Virus record (IMG/VR): IMGVR_UViG_3300025652_000386
Location: 1 to 28,406 of that record
Origin: a virus
DNA: 28,406 nt
Reading direction: 5' to 3' (one strand)
The notes under the pieces were generated by a model that saw nothing but the letters and a program-made list of their open reading frames with translations, was not told the origin of the DNA and did not search any database. Positions within the stretch are counted from its first letter, which is position 1; the number at the start of each line of letters is the position of its first letter. Shown one piece after another: positions 6,437-13,050 of the stretch. A program made the position numbers and the translations under genes.

Positions 6437-7738
6437 ATGAGCTTAACCACCACTCAGGAGAAACAGGCACATCGCCTGTCCGTGGCCAAGTCCGAATGCT
6501 ACGGATTCTCCATCGCAAGTGCAGCAATCTTGGCACCCATCCCTATTAGTATTGACGACAGGCAGCCAACTGCATGCACTGATGGCAACAAAATTTATTT
6601 CAGTTCTGTTTTTGCCGAGACACTCAACCCACTGGAGCTTGCCGGAACAATTATCCACGAAGCCCTCCACATCCAACTCATGCACCCGTTGCGTATGCTC
6701 ATGCTCATGGAGCGTGGATTTACTGCCCATGAGATTAATGTTGCCGCTGACTATATCATCAATGGCAAGATAAAGAGGATGAAGGGGTATGGATCTTCGT
6801 TCTTGTTGCCCGAGGGTGCGCTGTTCCACGATGTCTTTTCCAATTCCGACGAGTACAGTCTGGAGTATGTGTGCGAGGAGCTACGCAAGAACCCGCCCCC
6901 GCCTCCTAGCGAGAGCGGTCAGGAGGGCGGCACAGGCCCTTCGGAGCCCCGAGAGGGACAGGGACAGGACCAAGAGGACGAGAACGCTCCTCCAGTCTCT
7001 GCCGGGACAGGCCCCGGTGACATTATTCCGATGCCAGACATTGATGCGACCGACCCAAAGCAGGTGCAGAAAGCTGTCAACGAAGTTCAGGACCGTATCG
7101 TTCGGGCACGGATCGCAGAGAAGGTTACTGGCTCAGGCAGTGTCAGTGGCATAACAACCGTAGACAACTCCGACTTGGTGTCAAAGACGGTACCGCTTCA
7201 GACCGTCAAGAAGTTCATTCGAGACCATGTGAAGTCTGGCCGGACATGGAAGCGTCCGAACCGCAGATTCATCGCCCAGAAAATTTATATGCCTGCACGC
7301 AACCGCGTGCCGAACAAGATGTATTGCTGCATGGATACAAGTGGGTCCGTGGGCATGCTTGAGACACAGCAGTTCAGGGACAACTTGGTATCGTGGTCGT
7401 CCATTGGTGGCATTGACAAGATTATGATGTCCTATGTGGATAGCAGGCTGCACAAGAATACCGCCACAGACACGCCGTGGTTTGAGATCGCAACTGCCGG
7501 TGGGCGCAACGCTAGGGACATGGTGCTTGAGCTTTACGGTGGGGGCGGGACAACATTCGACCCCATCTTTGAGCACATTGCAGAAAACAATGAGCAGGTT
7601 CCCGGCTTAATTTACTTCACAGACGGCTATGGCCGAGTCTCCGCACCGAAGCCCCCCTTCCCGGTGCTGTGGGTGACAACGCATGTAGCCCCAACGTTCG
7701 TTAACCAGAGGCAATGGGGGGAGGTGGTGTACATCTAA
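6437..7738 (+). CDS. CobT/VWA-like protein with zinc metallopeptidase-like N domain (DUF2201 type)
   Basis: 433-residue, two-domain protein. The N domain carries HEALH (74-78), a zincin-type zinc site, and INVAADYIING (100-110), the second conserved stretch of the DUF2201 N domain. A Pro/Glu/Gln-rich acidic linker spans about 152-200. The C-terminal VWA domain has the MIDAS motif DTSGS (300-304), GGGTTFDP (369-376) and FTDGYG (394-399), so divalent metal binding looks intact. I chose ATG 6437 because GGAGGAG lies just upstream; the ATG at 6422 overlaps that binding site. This is the usual partner of MoxR/CobS ATPases such as the one at 4088. Whether the peptidase site is active, and on what substrate, is not known. 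Confidence 0.85.
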   Translation: MSLTTTQEKQAHRLSVAKSECYGFSIASAAILAPIPISIDDRQPTACTDGNKIYFSSVFAETLNPLELAGTIIHEALHIQLMHPLRMLMLMERGFTAHEINVAADYIINGKIKRMKGYGSSFLLPEGALFHDVFSNSDEYSLEYVCEELRKNPPPPPSESGQEGGTGPSEPREGQGQDQEDENAPPVSAGTGPGDIIPMPDIDATDPKQVQKAVNEVQDRIVRARIAEKVTGSGSVSGITTVDNSDLVSKTVPLQTVKKFIRDHVKSGRTWKRPNRRFIAQKIYMPARNRVPNKMYCCMDTSGSVGMLETQQFRDNLVSWSSIGGIDKIMMSYVDSRLHKNTATDTPWFEIATAGGRNARDMVLELYGGGGTTFDPIFEHIAENNEQVPGLIYFTDGYGRVSAPKPPFPVLWVTTHVAPTFVNQRQWGEVVYI

Positions 7739-8052
7739 TGCGAATGATGACAATACGAAACGTGCTACAAGCTCTTGGTCAAGAGGTGGACACGATGGTC
7801 GAGTTCGGTACCGGAGAGGTGAGCTGGACCGACCTAGAAAAATTTTCTGGACAAGCAATTGATTCGGTTAACTTCTTGGACGAGGTGGTTCTAGACTTCA
7901 ATAAAACCATGATGGAACACTTTGATTTCTTTGTTGACCTACAAGCCTCAGACGCATGGGCACACATGGCCCCAGAAGAAAGGCGCAGGGCGATAGACTT
8001 GGTAGATGACATGCGCGATGTGTACGATTTCTTTTTCTACGGAGAAAAATAA
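7738..8052 (+). CDS. Acidic hypothetical protein (104 aa)
   Basis: The start overlaps the VWA gene's stop (TAATG), indicating coupling; an ATG two codons on is an alternative. The protein is acidic and helical, rich in Asp, Glu, Met and Phe, with DDMRDVYDFFFYGEK at the end. It has no motif, membrane segment or cysteines. It is probably in the same transcript as the ATPase cassette and could be an accessory to it. The family is unrecognised. A GAAA-N3-TTTC dyad lies at 7836-7848. Confidence 0.6.
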   Translation: MRMMTIRNVLQALGQEVDTMVEFGTGEVSWTDLEKFSGQAIDSVNFLDEVVLDFNKTMMEHFDFFVDLQASDAWAHMAPEERRRAIDLVDDMRDVYDFFFYGEK

Positions 8053-8327
8053 TGTACAGAGACAAGAGGATGGCGCAGTATCTTTGCGCTGCCGCAATAA
8101 CTTGCGTGATGGGCAACAAGTCTGCTGACCACATGAGAAAGCAATTGTTTGAGGATGAATCAAAAGATCTCTCTGATTTTTGGTACGACATGGCTGCTGC
8201 CGTACACCAAGCATTTAGGTTGACGTCTCGTGACGCTTCGCCGGTCACATCCTCGGCCATTGTCAGCGCATCCCCCCGGATCATCGGGACACCTTCCCCG
8301 GAGTCACACAATGGAAAGCCCGACTGA
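8052..8327 (+). CDS. Small hypothetical protein (91 aa)
   Basis: The ATG overlaps the previous stop (TAATG). The first 60 residues look helical (YLCAAAITCVMGNKSADHMRKQLFEDESKDLSDFWYDMAAAVHQAF), while the last 30 are Ser/Pro-rich and probably disordered. It has two cysteines but no clear metal site. The 3' end overlaps the next gene by 17 bp, so the chain of coupled genes continues. The family is unrecognised. Confidence 0.55.
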   Translation: MYRDKRMAQYLCAAAITCVMGNKSADHMRKQLFEDESKDLSDFWYDMAAAVHQAFRLTSRDASPVTSSAIVSASPRIIGTPSPESHNGKPD

Positions 8328-8517
8328 CAAAAAAGGTTTAATTGAAACCGAAGAAATAATATTAGATTCGATTCACGACATTCTCACTGTCGTTAAGGCT
8401 TGGTGTGAGGCCGATGCCCGAATGGACCCGTCCCATGAAGGCCGAGTCCATCTAGTAGATTTTTGCGTTAGACAGGTGGAGCGCCTACTGGTGCCGCCGC
8501 CTGAACACTTCGACTAA
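8311..8517 (+). CDS. Small acidic hypothetical protein (68 aa)
   Basis: I chose ATG 8311 (MESPTDKKG) because the longer frame from 8230 is low-complexity Arg/Pro/Ser sequence overlapping the upstream gene. The protein is likely a helical bundle (ETEEIILDSIHDILTVVKAW, then VHLVDFCVRQVERLL). It has two cysteines and no membrane segment. The family is unrecognised. The ribosome binding site is weak, so coupling to the upstream gene is likely. Confidence 0.5.
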   Translation: MESPTDKKGLIETEEIILDSIHDILTVVKAWCEADARMDPSHEGRVHLVDFCVRQVERLLVPPPEHFD

Positions 8518-8555
8518 GGGTGGTCCCACCTAGAGGATCACAAGGAGACAGGAAG

Positions 8556-8861
8556 ATGAGAGGTAGGAAGGCGAAGAAGACCCGCGACAACGCCCTAGAA
8601 ACAGCCAAGTTTTCGGGACACGACCCATTACTGCTAGTGCGCTCAGGCGCTATGGAGGTGTGGGTCTGCAAGAATTGTGACGACATCTTGGATGCTTGGG
8701 ACAGGCCCGCTGTTGTGAATGGGCGAATGCCCTACACCCGATGCTCTAAGGCGAACAGGGGGAGACTCCACAGTCTCTACTTGGGGACGTTACTAATAAT
8801 TAGTAACTGTTTCCGTAGGCTGCTCCGGCTCAAGTTTCAGGAGGGAGACAGTGCCTTATAA
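8556..8861 (+). CDS. Basic protein with partial zinc-ribbon motif (101 aa)
   Basis: ATG 8556 follows AAGGAGACAGG, better placed than the GTG-type start at 8520. The N terminus is very basic (MRGRKAKKTRDN). VWVCKNCDDIL (about residues 37-47) gives a CxxC pair and a third cysteine follows in YTRCSK (about 65-70), resembling a small zinc ribbon lacking one ligand. Near its end it runs through a hairpin (8761-8778) and the longest copy of the palindromic site, so the last 35 codons coincide with regulatory DNA. It may be a nucleic-acid-binding protein; no family is recognised. Confidence 0.55.
   Translation: MRGRKAKKTRDNALETAKFSGHDPLLLVRSGAMEVWVCKNCDDILDAWDRPAVVNGRMPYTRCSKANRGRLHSLYLGTLLIISNCFRRLLRLKFQEGDSAL
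8761..8807. promoter_or_regulatory. Hairpin plus extended palindromic site, copy 7
   Basis: GAGACT/AGTCTC with a 4-base loop (8762-8777) precedes a 19-bp perfect dyad, GTTACTAATAATTAGTAAC (8789-8807), the longest version of the site in the window. It lies inside the 3' part of the upstream gene. Confidence 0.7.
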
Positions 8862-8889
8862 GCGTGGAAGACCTAAAACATGGACCTAG
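8851..8889 (+). pseudogene. 12-codon ORF with AT-hook-like core, cut off by element copy C
   Basis: A GTG start behind AGGAGGGAG reads MPYKRGRPKTWT and then stops at the TAG inside the dispersed hairpin element. RGRP is the AT-hook core, and MP-KRGRP is a common opening of longer DNA-binding phage proteins. A good binding site on so short a frame suggests a gene truncated by arrival of the element. No continuation of the reading frame is evident downstream. It could also be a chance short ORF. Confidence 0.3.
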
Positions 8890-8925
8890 GGGTGACGGGT
8901 GACACGTGTCGCCTGTCGCCCTTGG
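8868..8925 (+). repeat. Dispersed hairpin element, copy C
   Basis: Shares AAGACCTAAAACATGGACCT and the dyad with copy B. The core at 8890-8921 pairs 16 bases per arm with three G-T wobbles. Differences from copy B are C-to-T or G-to-A changes that keep pairing. The T-run of copies A and B is absent, and a CCCCC-TT-GGGGG dyad follows. Confidence 0.8.
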
Positions 8926-8954
8926 TCGTCCCCCTTGGGGGAGGCAAACAACTA

Positions 8955-9137
8955 ATGACCACAGCAGAAAGGACTGGTTGGGGGCTGCGTGGCGTCCTGA
9001 CAATGGATGACCTGACTCCGACACACCCTACACACCCAAATACCAAAACTCTCTCCACGCATAGACATAGAAAAAGTTTGCCAAAACAGACGTGTACCCT
9101 GTGTCGCTACCGAAAAGGCTGGACCAATGAGCACTAA
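8955..9137 (+). CDS. Small basic protein with CxxC (60 aa)
   Basis: The ATG follows GGGGGAGG at good spacing, with a half-site ACTAAT in between. The sequence is Thr/His/Pro-rich and basic, ending TCTLCRYRKGWTNEH with one CxxC pair. It has no membrane segment and low complexity in the middle. It could be a real small protein or chance coding in a regulatory stretch; the binding site is the best argument for it. Confidence 0.35.
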   Translation: MTTAERTGWGLRGVLTMDDLTPTHPTHPNTKTLSTHRHRKSLPKQTCTLCRYRKGWTNEH

Positions 9138-9138
9138 C

Positions 9139-9481
9139 CCTGACACGGTGTCACGGCTGCATCCACCGAAACACTGCTGACCTCACACGAGGTGACATTG
9201 AGGTGGCGAGCAGGATCTGTATTGGGGTCATGGGGACCCCAAACAGAAACCCCGCCTCTAGGCACGACTTTGACGAGAAGAGCCTAAAGACGGGGACAAT
9301 TACAAGACCTCAAGGGGCCTTGTTCTTGCATTCTGTTGGGAGAAAAGTTCTCCAGATGATGCTTTCTTTTGAGGAAACCATTCTTTGTGCTGCAACAAGC
9401 GCCACCTGCCAAGCGACAGATGACGCTACCTGTGGTGCTGTACAGGAATCGCGACGGAGGAGAAAGGAGGGAAAACCTCCG
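9139..9481 (+). other. Hairpin-rich stretch without a convincing gene
   Basis: Visible stems are TTGGGGTC/GACCCCAA (9222-9242), CAAGG/CCTTG (9311-9322), GGAGAA/TTCTCC (9339-9353), GCGCCAC/GTGGTGC with inner AGCG/CGCT (9399-9438), and GGAGG/CCTCC (9466-9480). A GTG-started frame (9203-9493, 96 aa) is open, but its start has a poor binding site and its ATG at 9230 lies in the first hairpin loop. It may be a structured RNA, a regulatory region, or a decayed gene. Confidence 0.4.
9455..9481. terminator. Possible bidirectional stop signal between convergent genes
   Basis: CGGAGG and CCTCCG, with GGAGG-GAAAA-CCTCC nested inside, lie between plus-strand DNA and the end of the minus-strand primase-helicase gene. 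No good U-run follows on either strand, so this rests on position and stem only. The A/T-rich dyad TTAGTT/AACTAA follows at 9487-9503. Confidence 0.3.
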
Positions 9482-9524
9482 GCACTTAGTTAATTAAACT
9501 AATTACCCACCTTGGCGCAAGCGT

Positions 9525-11276
9525 TTAGAAATCCCAATCGTAATCATCTTGGTAGTCATAGTCTCGCCACCTGCCGGTAGCCTTCTCAAACGACAGGGGG
9601 CAACTACCATTCTTTCCCAGCCACGACCACCGAACCTTCCAGATGTGCGCCTCCGGTGGCTCTTCGTCTCTCTGGTGACGCCAAGCTGATAAACCAATGT
9701 CTGCCTTGGCGAACCAAGCAGCAGAGCCTGCAATGTCATGCCCGGTAACGATTGTTTTGCGCTCCGACCTTCGGTCGGGAGAGATCTTGGTGGGGTGGGC
9801 CACAAAGAAGACATGCGCGTCATGCTCCTTTGCCCATAGTTGCACCTGAGTCAGCATTTGGCTGATGGCGTCAGTCTCCCGAAGGTTGCCACCTACATCG
9901 ATGTAGTTGTACGGATCAATGACCAGAATGCGGCAACCCATTCTCATCACAGCAGCGCTCGCAACATCAAGGATGCCTTCGATGTTGGTTGGACCATCCC
10001 TGCGGTAGTCCATGAACAAGAAGTGCTCCTTGATCCATTGGAATGCAAAATCCCTTTCTTCTGTGTCCATCTTTTCCACCGACCCATCAAAAAATGGCTT
10101 CCCAATTATTTTTTGTGCCAACTGGGCCATGTGCAACTCAGGGGGTTTCTCGAATGAACAGTACACGGTCTTCCATTCGTTGCTCTTCGCGAGGTTCAAG
10201 CAGATCTGGTCAACTAAATCCGACTTACCTGAACTTGGAAAGCCTGTCACAACGGTCAACATGCCGGTGGGCACCTGTATCAGCTTGTCTAGGCTTGGTA
10301 TCCCCGTTGAGGCGCCACGCGCCTGCCCCTTCTCGTATAGGTCGGTGTACGACTGATCGTAAACCTGAGCGTTATGCAGGCCAACGGCGGGCAATGGCGC
10401 CGCATCCTCAAAGGCGGCTGTTAGGTAGTCCACACCCTCTGCCATCAAGGCCTCTGACGCATCCTTGTGCTTGCCAAGTGACACGGTCCAAACCTTTGAG
10501 CGACCAATGCGCCGAAGCAATTCTTCCTTCAGGGCATCACCGGGGCTGTCGAGGTCGGTGTTGATAATGATACGGCCCGCAGAGTCTAGCTTGTCCTTGG
10601 CTCGCCAGATGTATCGAAACTTGTTGTCGTCGGCGGGATCAATCCTTCCGTCTTTCACCTTCGGTGGCGCACCATTGGGGATGGACACGACCGTCACCCC
10701 AGAGGGAAGGTCTGCGCTCATCCACGACAGTGCGTCTACCTCGCCTTCACAAACCAAGAGGTCGTCGCCCTTCGTGTACTTCTCAATATTAAAAAAATCT
10801 TCACACACATTTTGTTGGCTAAACCGCTTAGTCTGATCAGCGCTACGCCACTTTATTGAAGTGACATCGCCGGACTTGTTTCGGTACGGAAAACCAACTG
10901 CAGGCAGGCGTGAACCCGCAAAGCTGTACTCATCAAGAATCGCATGAGACGTTAAGACATCCTCTGATATCCCCCTACCAATCATGTAACTCATGGCTGT
11001 CTTGTTGGGGGTCTTGCCGTTTGTTTTGTCCACCCTAATTCTCTCCCTTTTAATTGGATGTTGCGTGTATCGTGTCTCCTTGTGTGCCCAACCACCATTC
11101 TCACCGCAGTGGTGGCAGGTGTACTGAACCCCCACGCCGTCAACCTTTACGGACAGCGGTCTGTCCGAGTTGTTCTTGCGTCTGGTGCCTTGGCACATGG
11201 GGCACCGAAGTTTCTTTTGGCCTACTCCTAGGCTCGCGCAAATATCCCTAATCTGCTGTGGCGCAACTGCAATCAA
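9525..11276 (-). CDS. T7 gp4-like bifunctional primase-helicase
   Basis: 583-residue replication protein expected to unwind the fork and prime lagging-strand synthesis. The zinc-binding domain has Cys25, Cys28, Cys54 and Cys57. The Toprim primase core shows CEGEVDAL (176-183) and NTDLDSPGD (239-247). The RecA-type helicase has Walker A GFPSSGKSD (345-353), Walker B ILVIDPYN (450-457) and VAHP (492-495). The C terminus is an acidic aromatic tail, DYDYQDDYDWDF, comparable to the gp4 tail that contacts polymerase. I start it at TTG 11276, which follows AAAGGAGGAGTC and overlaps the RusA-like gene's stop (TTGA). The ATG 105 bp upstream would lie in that gene. Confidence 0.93.
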   Translation of the reverse strand: MIAVAPQQIRDICASLGVGQKKLRCPMCQGTRRKNNSDRPLSVKVDGVGVQYTCHHCGENGGWAHKETRYTQHPIKRERIRVDKTNGKTPNKTAMSYMIGRGISEDVLTSHAILDEYSFAGSRLPAVGFPYRNKSGDVTSIKWRSADQTKRFSQQNVCEDFFNIEKYTKGDDLLVCEGEVDALSWMSADLPSGVTVVSIPNGAPPKVKDGRIDPADDNKFRYIWRAKDKLDSAGRIIINTDLDSPGDALKEELLRRIGRSKVWTVSLGKHKDASEALMAEGVDYLTAAFEDAAPLPAVGLHNAQVYDQSYTDLYEKGQARGASTGIPSLDKLIQVPTGMLTVVTGFPSSGKSDLVDQICLNLAKSNEWKTVYCSFEKPPELHMAQLAQKIIGKPFFDGSVEKMDTEERDFAFQWIKEHFLFMDYRRDGPTNIEGILDVASAAVMRMGCRILVIDPYNYIDVGGNLRETDAISQMLTQVQLWAKEHDAHVFFVAHPTKISPDRRSERKTIVTGHDIAGSAAWFAKADIGLSAWRHQRDEEPPEAHIWKVRWSWLGKNGSCPLSFEKATGRWRDYDYQDDYDWDF

Positions 11277-11704
11277 GACTCCTCCTTTAGCACTTGGTGT
11301 AGGGTGTCCACCACTAACTCCCTTTGCTCCCGTGGACCGACAACGATTATAGCACGAGGATCCTCCTTGTCGAGACCCCACTCAATATGTTTCAGTTTTA
11401 CTTGTCTATCGTTCTTGTAGACTTTGTCTTCCAGTAGATCAAGTATTAGACTTTCATCCAAGTCTGGTCTTCTGCTTTTGTAGAAAATCTTTATAGCAAT
11501 ACAAACATCATAATCTATAAGTTCTTCTCTACAACCAACTTGAGTATTAAAATCAGAGGAATATCCTAATGCTTTTTTGCTTTTAATAAACCTAGGTTTA
11601 CCACCCATCATCACAAGCCTTCGTGAATTAGCTTTCGACGCTGGCTCGCCGCGAACGGTAATGATACACGGTGTTTCGTCAAGGGTGTTGCGTGTCTTAG
11701 TCAT
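11273..11704 (-). CDS. rusA: RusA-like Holliday junction resolvase
   Basis: 143-residue nuclease of the RusA type, which cuts branched DNA made in replication and recombination. The diagnostic stretch is RRPDLDESLILDLLEDKVYKNDRQV (about residues 81-105), carrying the paired acidic residues of RPDLD and the late Asp of KND. The N terminus PASKANSRR and the KKALGY segment also fit. Start is ATG 11704, or ATG 11722; neither has a good Shine-Dalgarno, so the message may have a short leader from the promoter at 11738-11766. It is first in a two-gene operon with the primase-helicase. Confidence 0.8.
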   Translation of the reverse strand: MTKTRNTLDETPCIITVRGEPASKANSRRLVMMGGKPRFIKSKKALGYSSDFNTQVGCREELIDYDVCIAIKIFYKSRRPDLDESLILDLLEDKVYKNDRQVKLKHIEWGLDKEDPRAIIVVGPREQRELVVDTLHQVLKEES

Positions 11705-11716
11705 TATGTTTATCGT

Positions 11717-11745
11717 TTGCATCCGCTTCGGCTCAGCAGTATAAG
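11717..11745 (+). promoter_or_regulatory. Plus-strand promoter, divergent pair
   Basis: TTGCAT (11717-11722), 17 bp, TATAAG (11740-11745), upstream of the GTG at 11781. Its -10 box overlaps that of the minus-strand promoter. Confidence 0.5.
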
Positions 11746-11766
11746 GCCGACTTGTCCAATCAACAA
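11738..11766 (-). promoter_or_regulatory. Minus-strand promoter for rusA and primase-helicase
   Basis: TTGTTG (11761-11766) and TATACT (11738-11743) on the minus strand, 17 bp apart. The two promoters share base pairs, so RNA polymerase probably cannot use both at once. Confidence 0.5.
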
Positions 11767-11780
11767 CAACAGGAGGATCT

Positions 11781-12041
11781 GTGTCAGAAGAGCCGCGATT
11801 TCGTGTGCTCCAGAACGTCGGGGCACCACCCCAAACCTCAGGGAGGAAGAAGAGGTGGGGACACCTACCACTCGAAGATATCGATGTTGGCGACATGATT
11901 GAGCTTCCAATGAGTGAAGAGCAGTCAAGCGAATTGATATCGGCATTGAGTAGTTATGTGTGGAGGTTGTCAAAGAAGTTGAACAAGAAGTTTTCCGTTA
12001 AGAAAAACCACATCGGCATTGGAATCTGGAGGGTTTCGTAA
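11781..12041 (+). CDS. Small protein, first of two tandem paralogues (86 aa)
   Basis: A GTG start sits behind AGGAGG. The second half reads IDVGDMIELP, then a helical SSYVWRLSKKLNKKF, then a strand-rich HIGIGIWRVS. The next gene has the same plan (LEVGDSFFV, SFVSRYHRRLRD, NYIGVWRVQ), so the two look like a duplicated pair. The V-GD then helix then IWRV layout matches small phage proteins of unknown function that resemble a compact nucleic-acid-binding fold. No membrane segment or catalytic motif is present. The stop overlaps the next start (TAATG). Confidence 0.7.
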   Translation: MSEEPRFRVLQNVGAPPQTSGRKKRWGHLPLEDIDVGDMIELPMSEEQSSELISALSSYVWRLSKKLNKKFSVKKNHIGIGIWRVS

Positions 12042-12295
12042 TGAATGTTGAAATTCGTAGTGATGTTCCTATCCCCAAGCGTGGGGCGGTGGCGTACCCA
12101 ATCCTAAAATTAGAAGTTGGGGATTCTTTTTTTGTAGACGCAGAGATCGGCACTGACGGCGGGCAGAAGGCGGCCAACACCCTGCGCTCATTTGTCTCTC
12201 GTTACCATAGGCGCCTGCGTGACTCAGGTGACCCGCGCCGCTTTCGCGTCTCTCGCTACGACGATAATTACATCGGGGTATGGCGCGTCCAGTGA
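12041..12295 (+). CDS. Small basic protein, second tandem paralogue (84 aa)
   Basis: Coupled to its paralogue through TAATG. It has PILKLEVGDSFFVDAEIG (about residues 20-37), a basic helix (NTLRSFVSRYHRRLRDSG) and FRVSRYDDNYIGVWRVQ at the end. It is more Arg-rich than its partner, so the two may have diverged in binding preference. Both precede the recombination genes. Function is unknown; duplication followed by divergence is my inference from the shared motif order. Confidence 0.7.
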   Translation: MNVEIRSDVPIPKRGAVAYPILKLEVGDSFFVDAEIGTDGGQKAANTLRSFVSRYHRRLRDSGDPRRFRVSRYDDNYIGVWRVQ

Positions 12296-13014
12296 ATGTC
12301 ACCAACCAGTACGGCGCACCCGAACAATTCGTTCGTGCCATTCAGAACGACGGTTACTCGAAAGGGGAGGCAGACTTTAGTGCCACCGGCCTACTTCGCC
12401 CCCCACAAATAAGCCGTCTTGAATCAGAGCATGAAGACAAGTTGTCTACGGATGTGGCAGACAGGCTGTTTGCGTTACTTGGCACGGGTGTCCATGCGGT
12501 CCTTGAGGGCCATGCACCAGATGACGCACTGGTTGAGCAACGATGGTTTGCTGAGATGAACGGCTATGTGGTATCAGGTGCAATAGACGTTTACCACGAA
12601 GGGCACGTTACCGACTACAAGGTGACGGGAACCTACGCAACGATGGTGGGGAAGCCTGAGTGGGAGCAGCAATTAAATGTTTATGCTTGGCTGTTGCGCC
12701 AGAACGACATGCCTATTGAGTCGTTGACAATCTGTGCAATCTGTAGAGATTGGTCAGCAACCAAAAGGAACAAGCACCCCAAGAAGTCTAACAGGATGTA
12801 CCCGGCCTCACCGATTGTCCCAATCGACATTCCGCTATGGCTCCCCGATGTTGCAGAGAGATTCGTACATGAGCGCATTGAGCTTCACTCAAGTGAGTCA
12901 GTGGTGCCCTGCAGTGACGAGGAGAGATGGAGGAGGGGTCCAAGCTACATTCGGTGCGAAACCTACTGTTCGGTCGCGGACTTCTGTCCGCAATACCAAG
13001 CAGAGAAGTTGTGA
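12280..13014 (+). CDS. Cas4/RecB-like PD-(D/E)XK nuclease
   Basis: 244-residue predicted DNA exonuclease. The core motifs are His72 in GTGVHAVLE, Asp103 in SGAIDVY, Asp112 and Lys114 in TDYKV, and Gln130/131 in EWEQQLNVYAW, in the RecB-family order. Cys211, Cys226, Cys230 and Cys236 (PCSD, IRCETYC, DFCPQ) suggest an iron-sulphur or zinc cluster as in Cas4/AddB-like proteins. The start at 12280 overlaps the previous gene by 16 bp; a GTG at 12292 overlapping the stop is an alternative. Placed before the annealing protein, it probably makes the single strands that protein uses. Confidence 0.8.
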   Translation: MARPVNVTNQYGAPEQFVRAIQNDGYSKGEADFSATGLLRPPQISRLESEHEDKLSTDVADRLFALLGTGVHAVLEGHAPDDALVEQRWFAEMNGYVVSGAIDVYHEGHVTDYKVTGTYATMVGKPEWEQQLNVYAWLLRQNDMPIESLTICAICRDWSATKRNKHPKKSNRMYPASPIVPIDIPLWLPDVAERFVHERIELHSSESVVPCSDEERWRRGPSYIRCETYCSVADFCPQYQAEKL

Positions 13015-13021
13015 AGAGTCC

Positions 13022-13034
13022 ACTAATTATTAGT
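13022..13034. promoter_or_regulatory. 13-bp palindromic site, copy 8
   Basis: ACTAATTATTAGT, eight bases after the nuclease stop and 16 bp before the GTG of the annealing protein. I see no -35/-10 pair immediately upstream, so the site may act on readthrough transcription or recruit polymerase itself. Confidence 0.7.
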
Positions 13035-13050
13035 AAAAGGAGGTGGTAGG

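Noticed and set aside
6443-6829. Minus-strand ORFs opposite the VWA gene (also 7181-7576)
   Set aside because: They are antisense to a gene with clear HEALH and MIDAS motifs and have no binding sites or family-like sequence.
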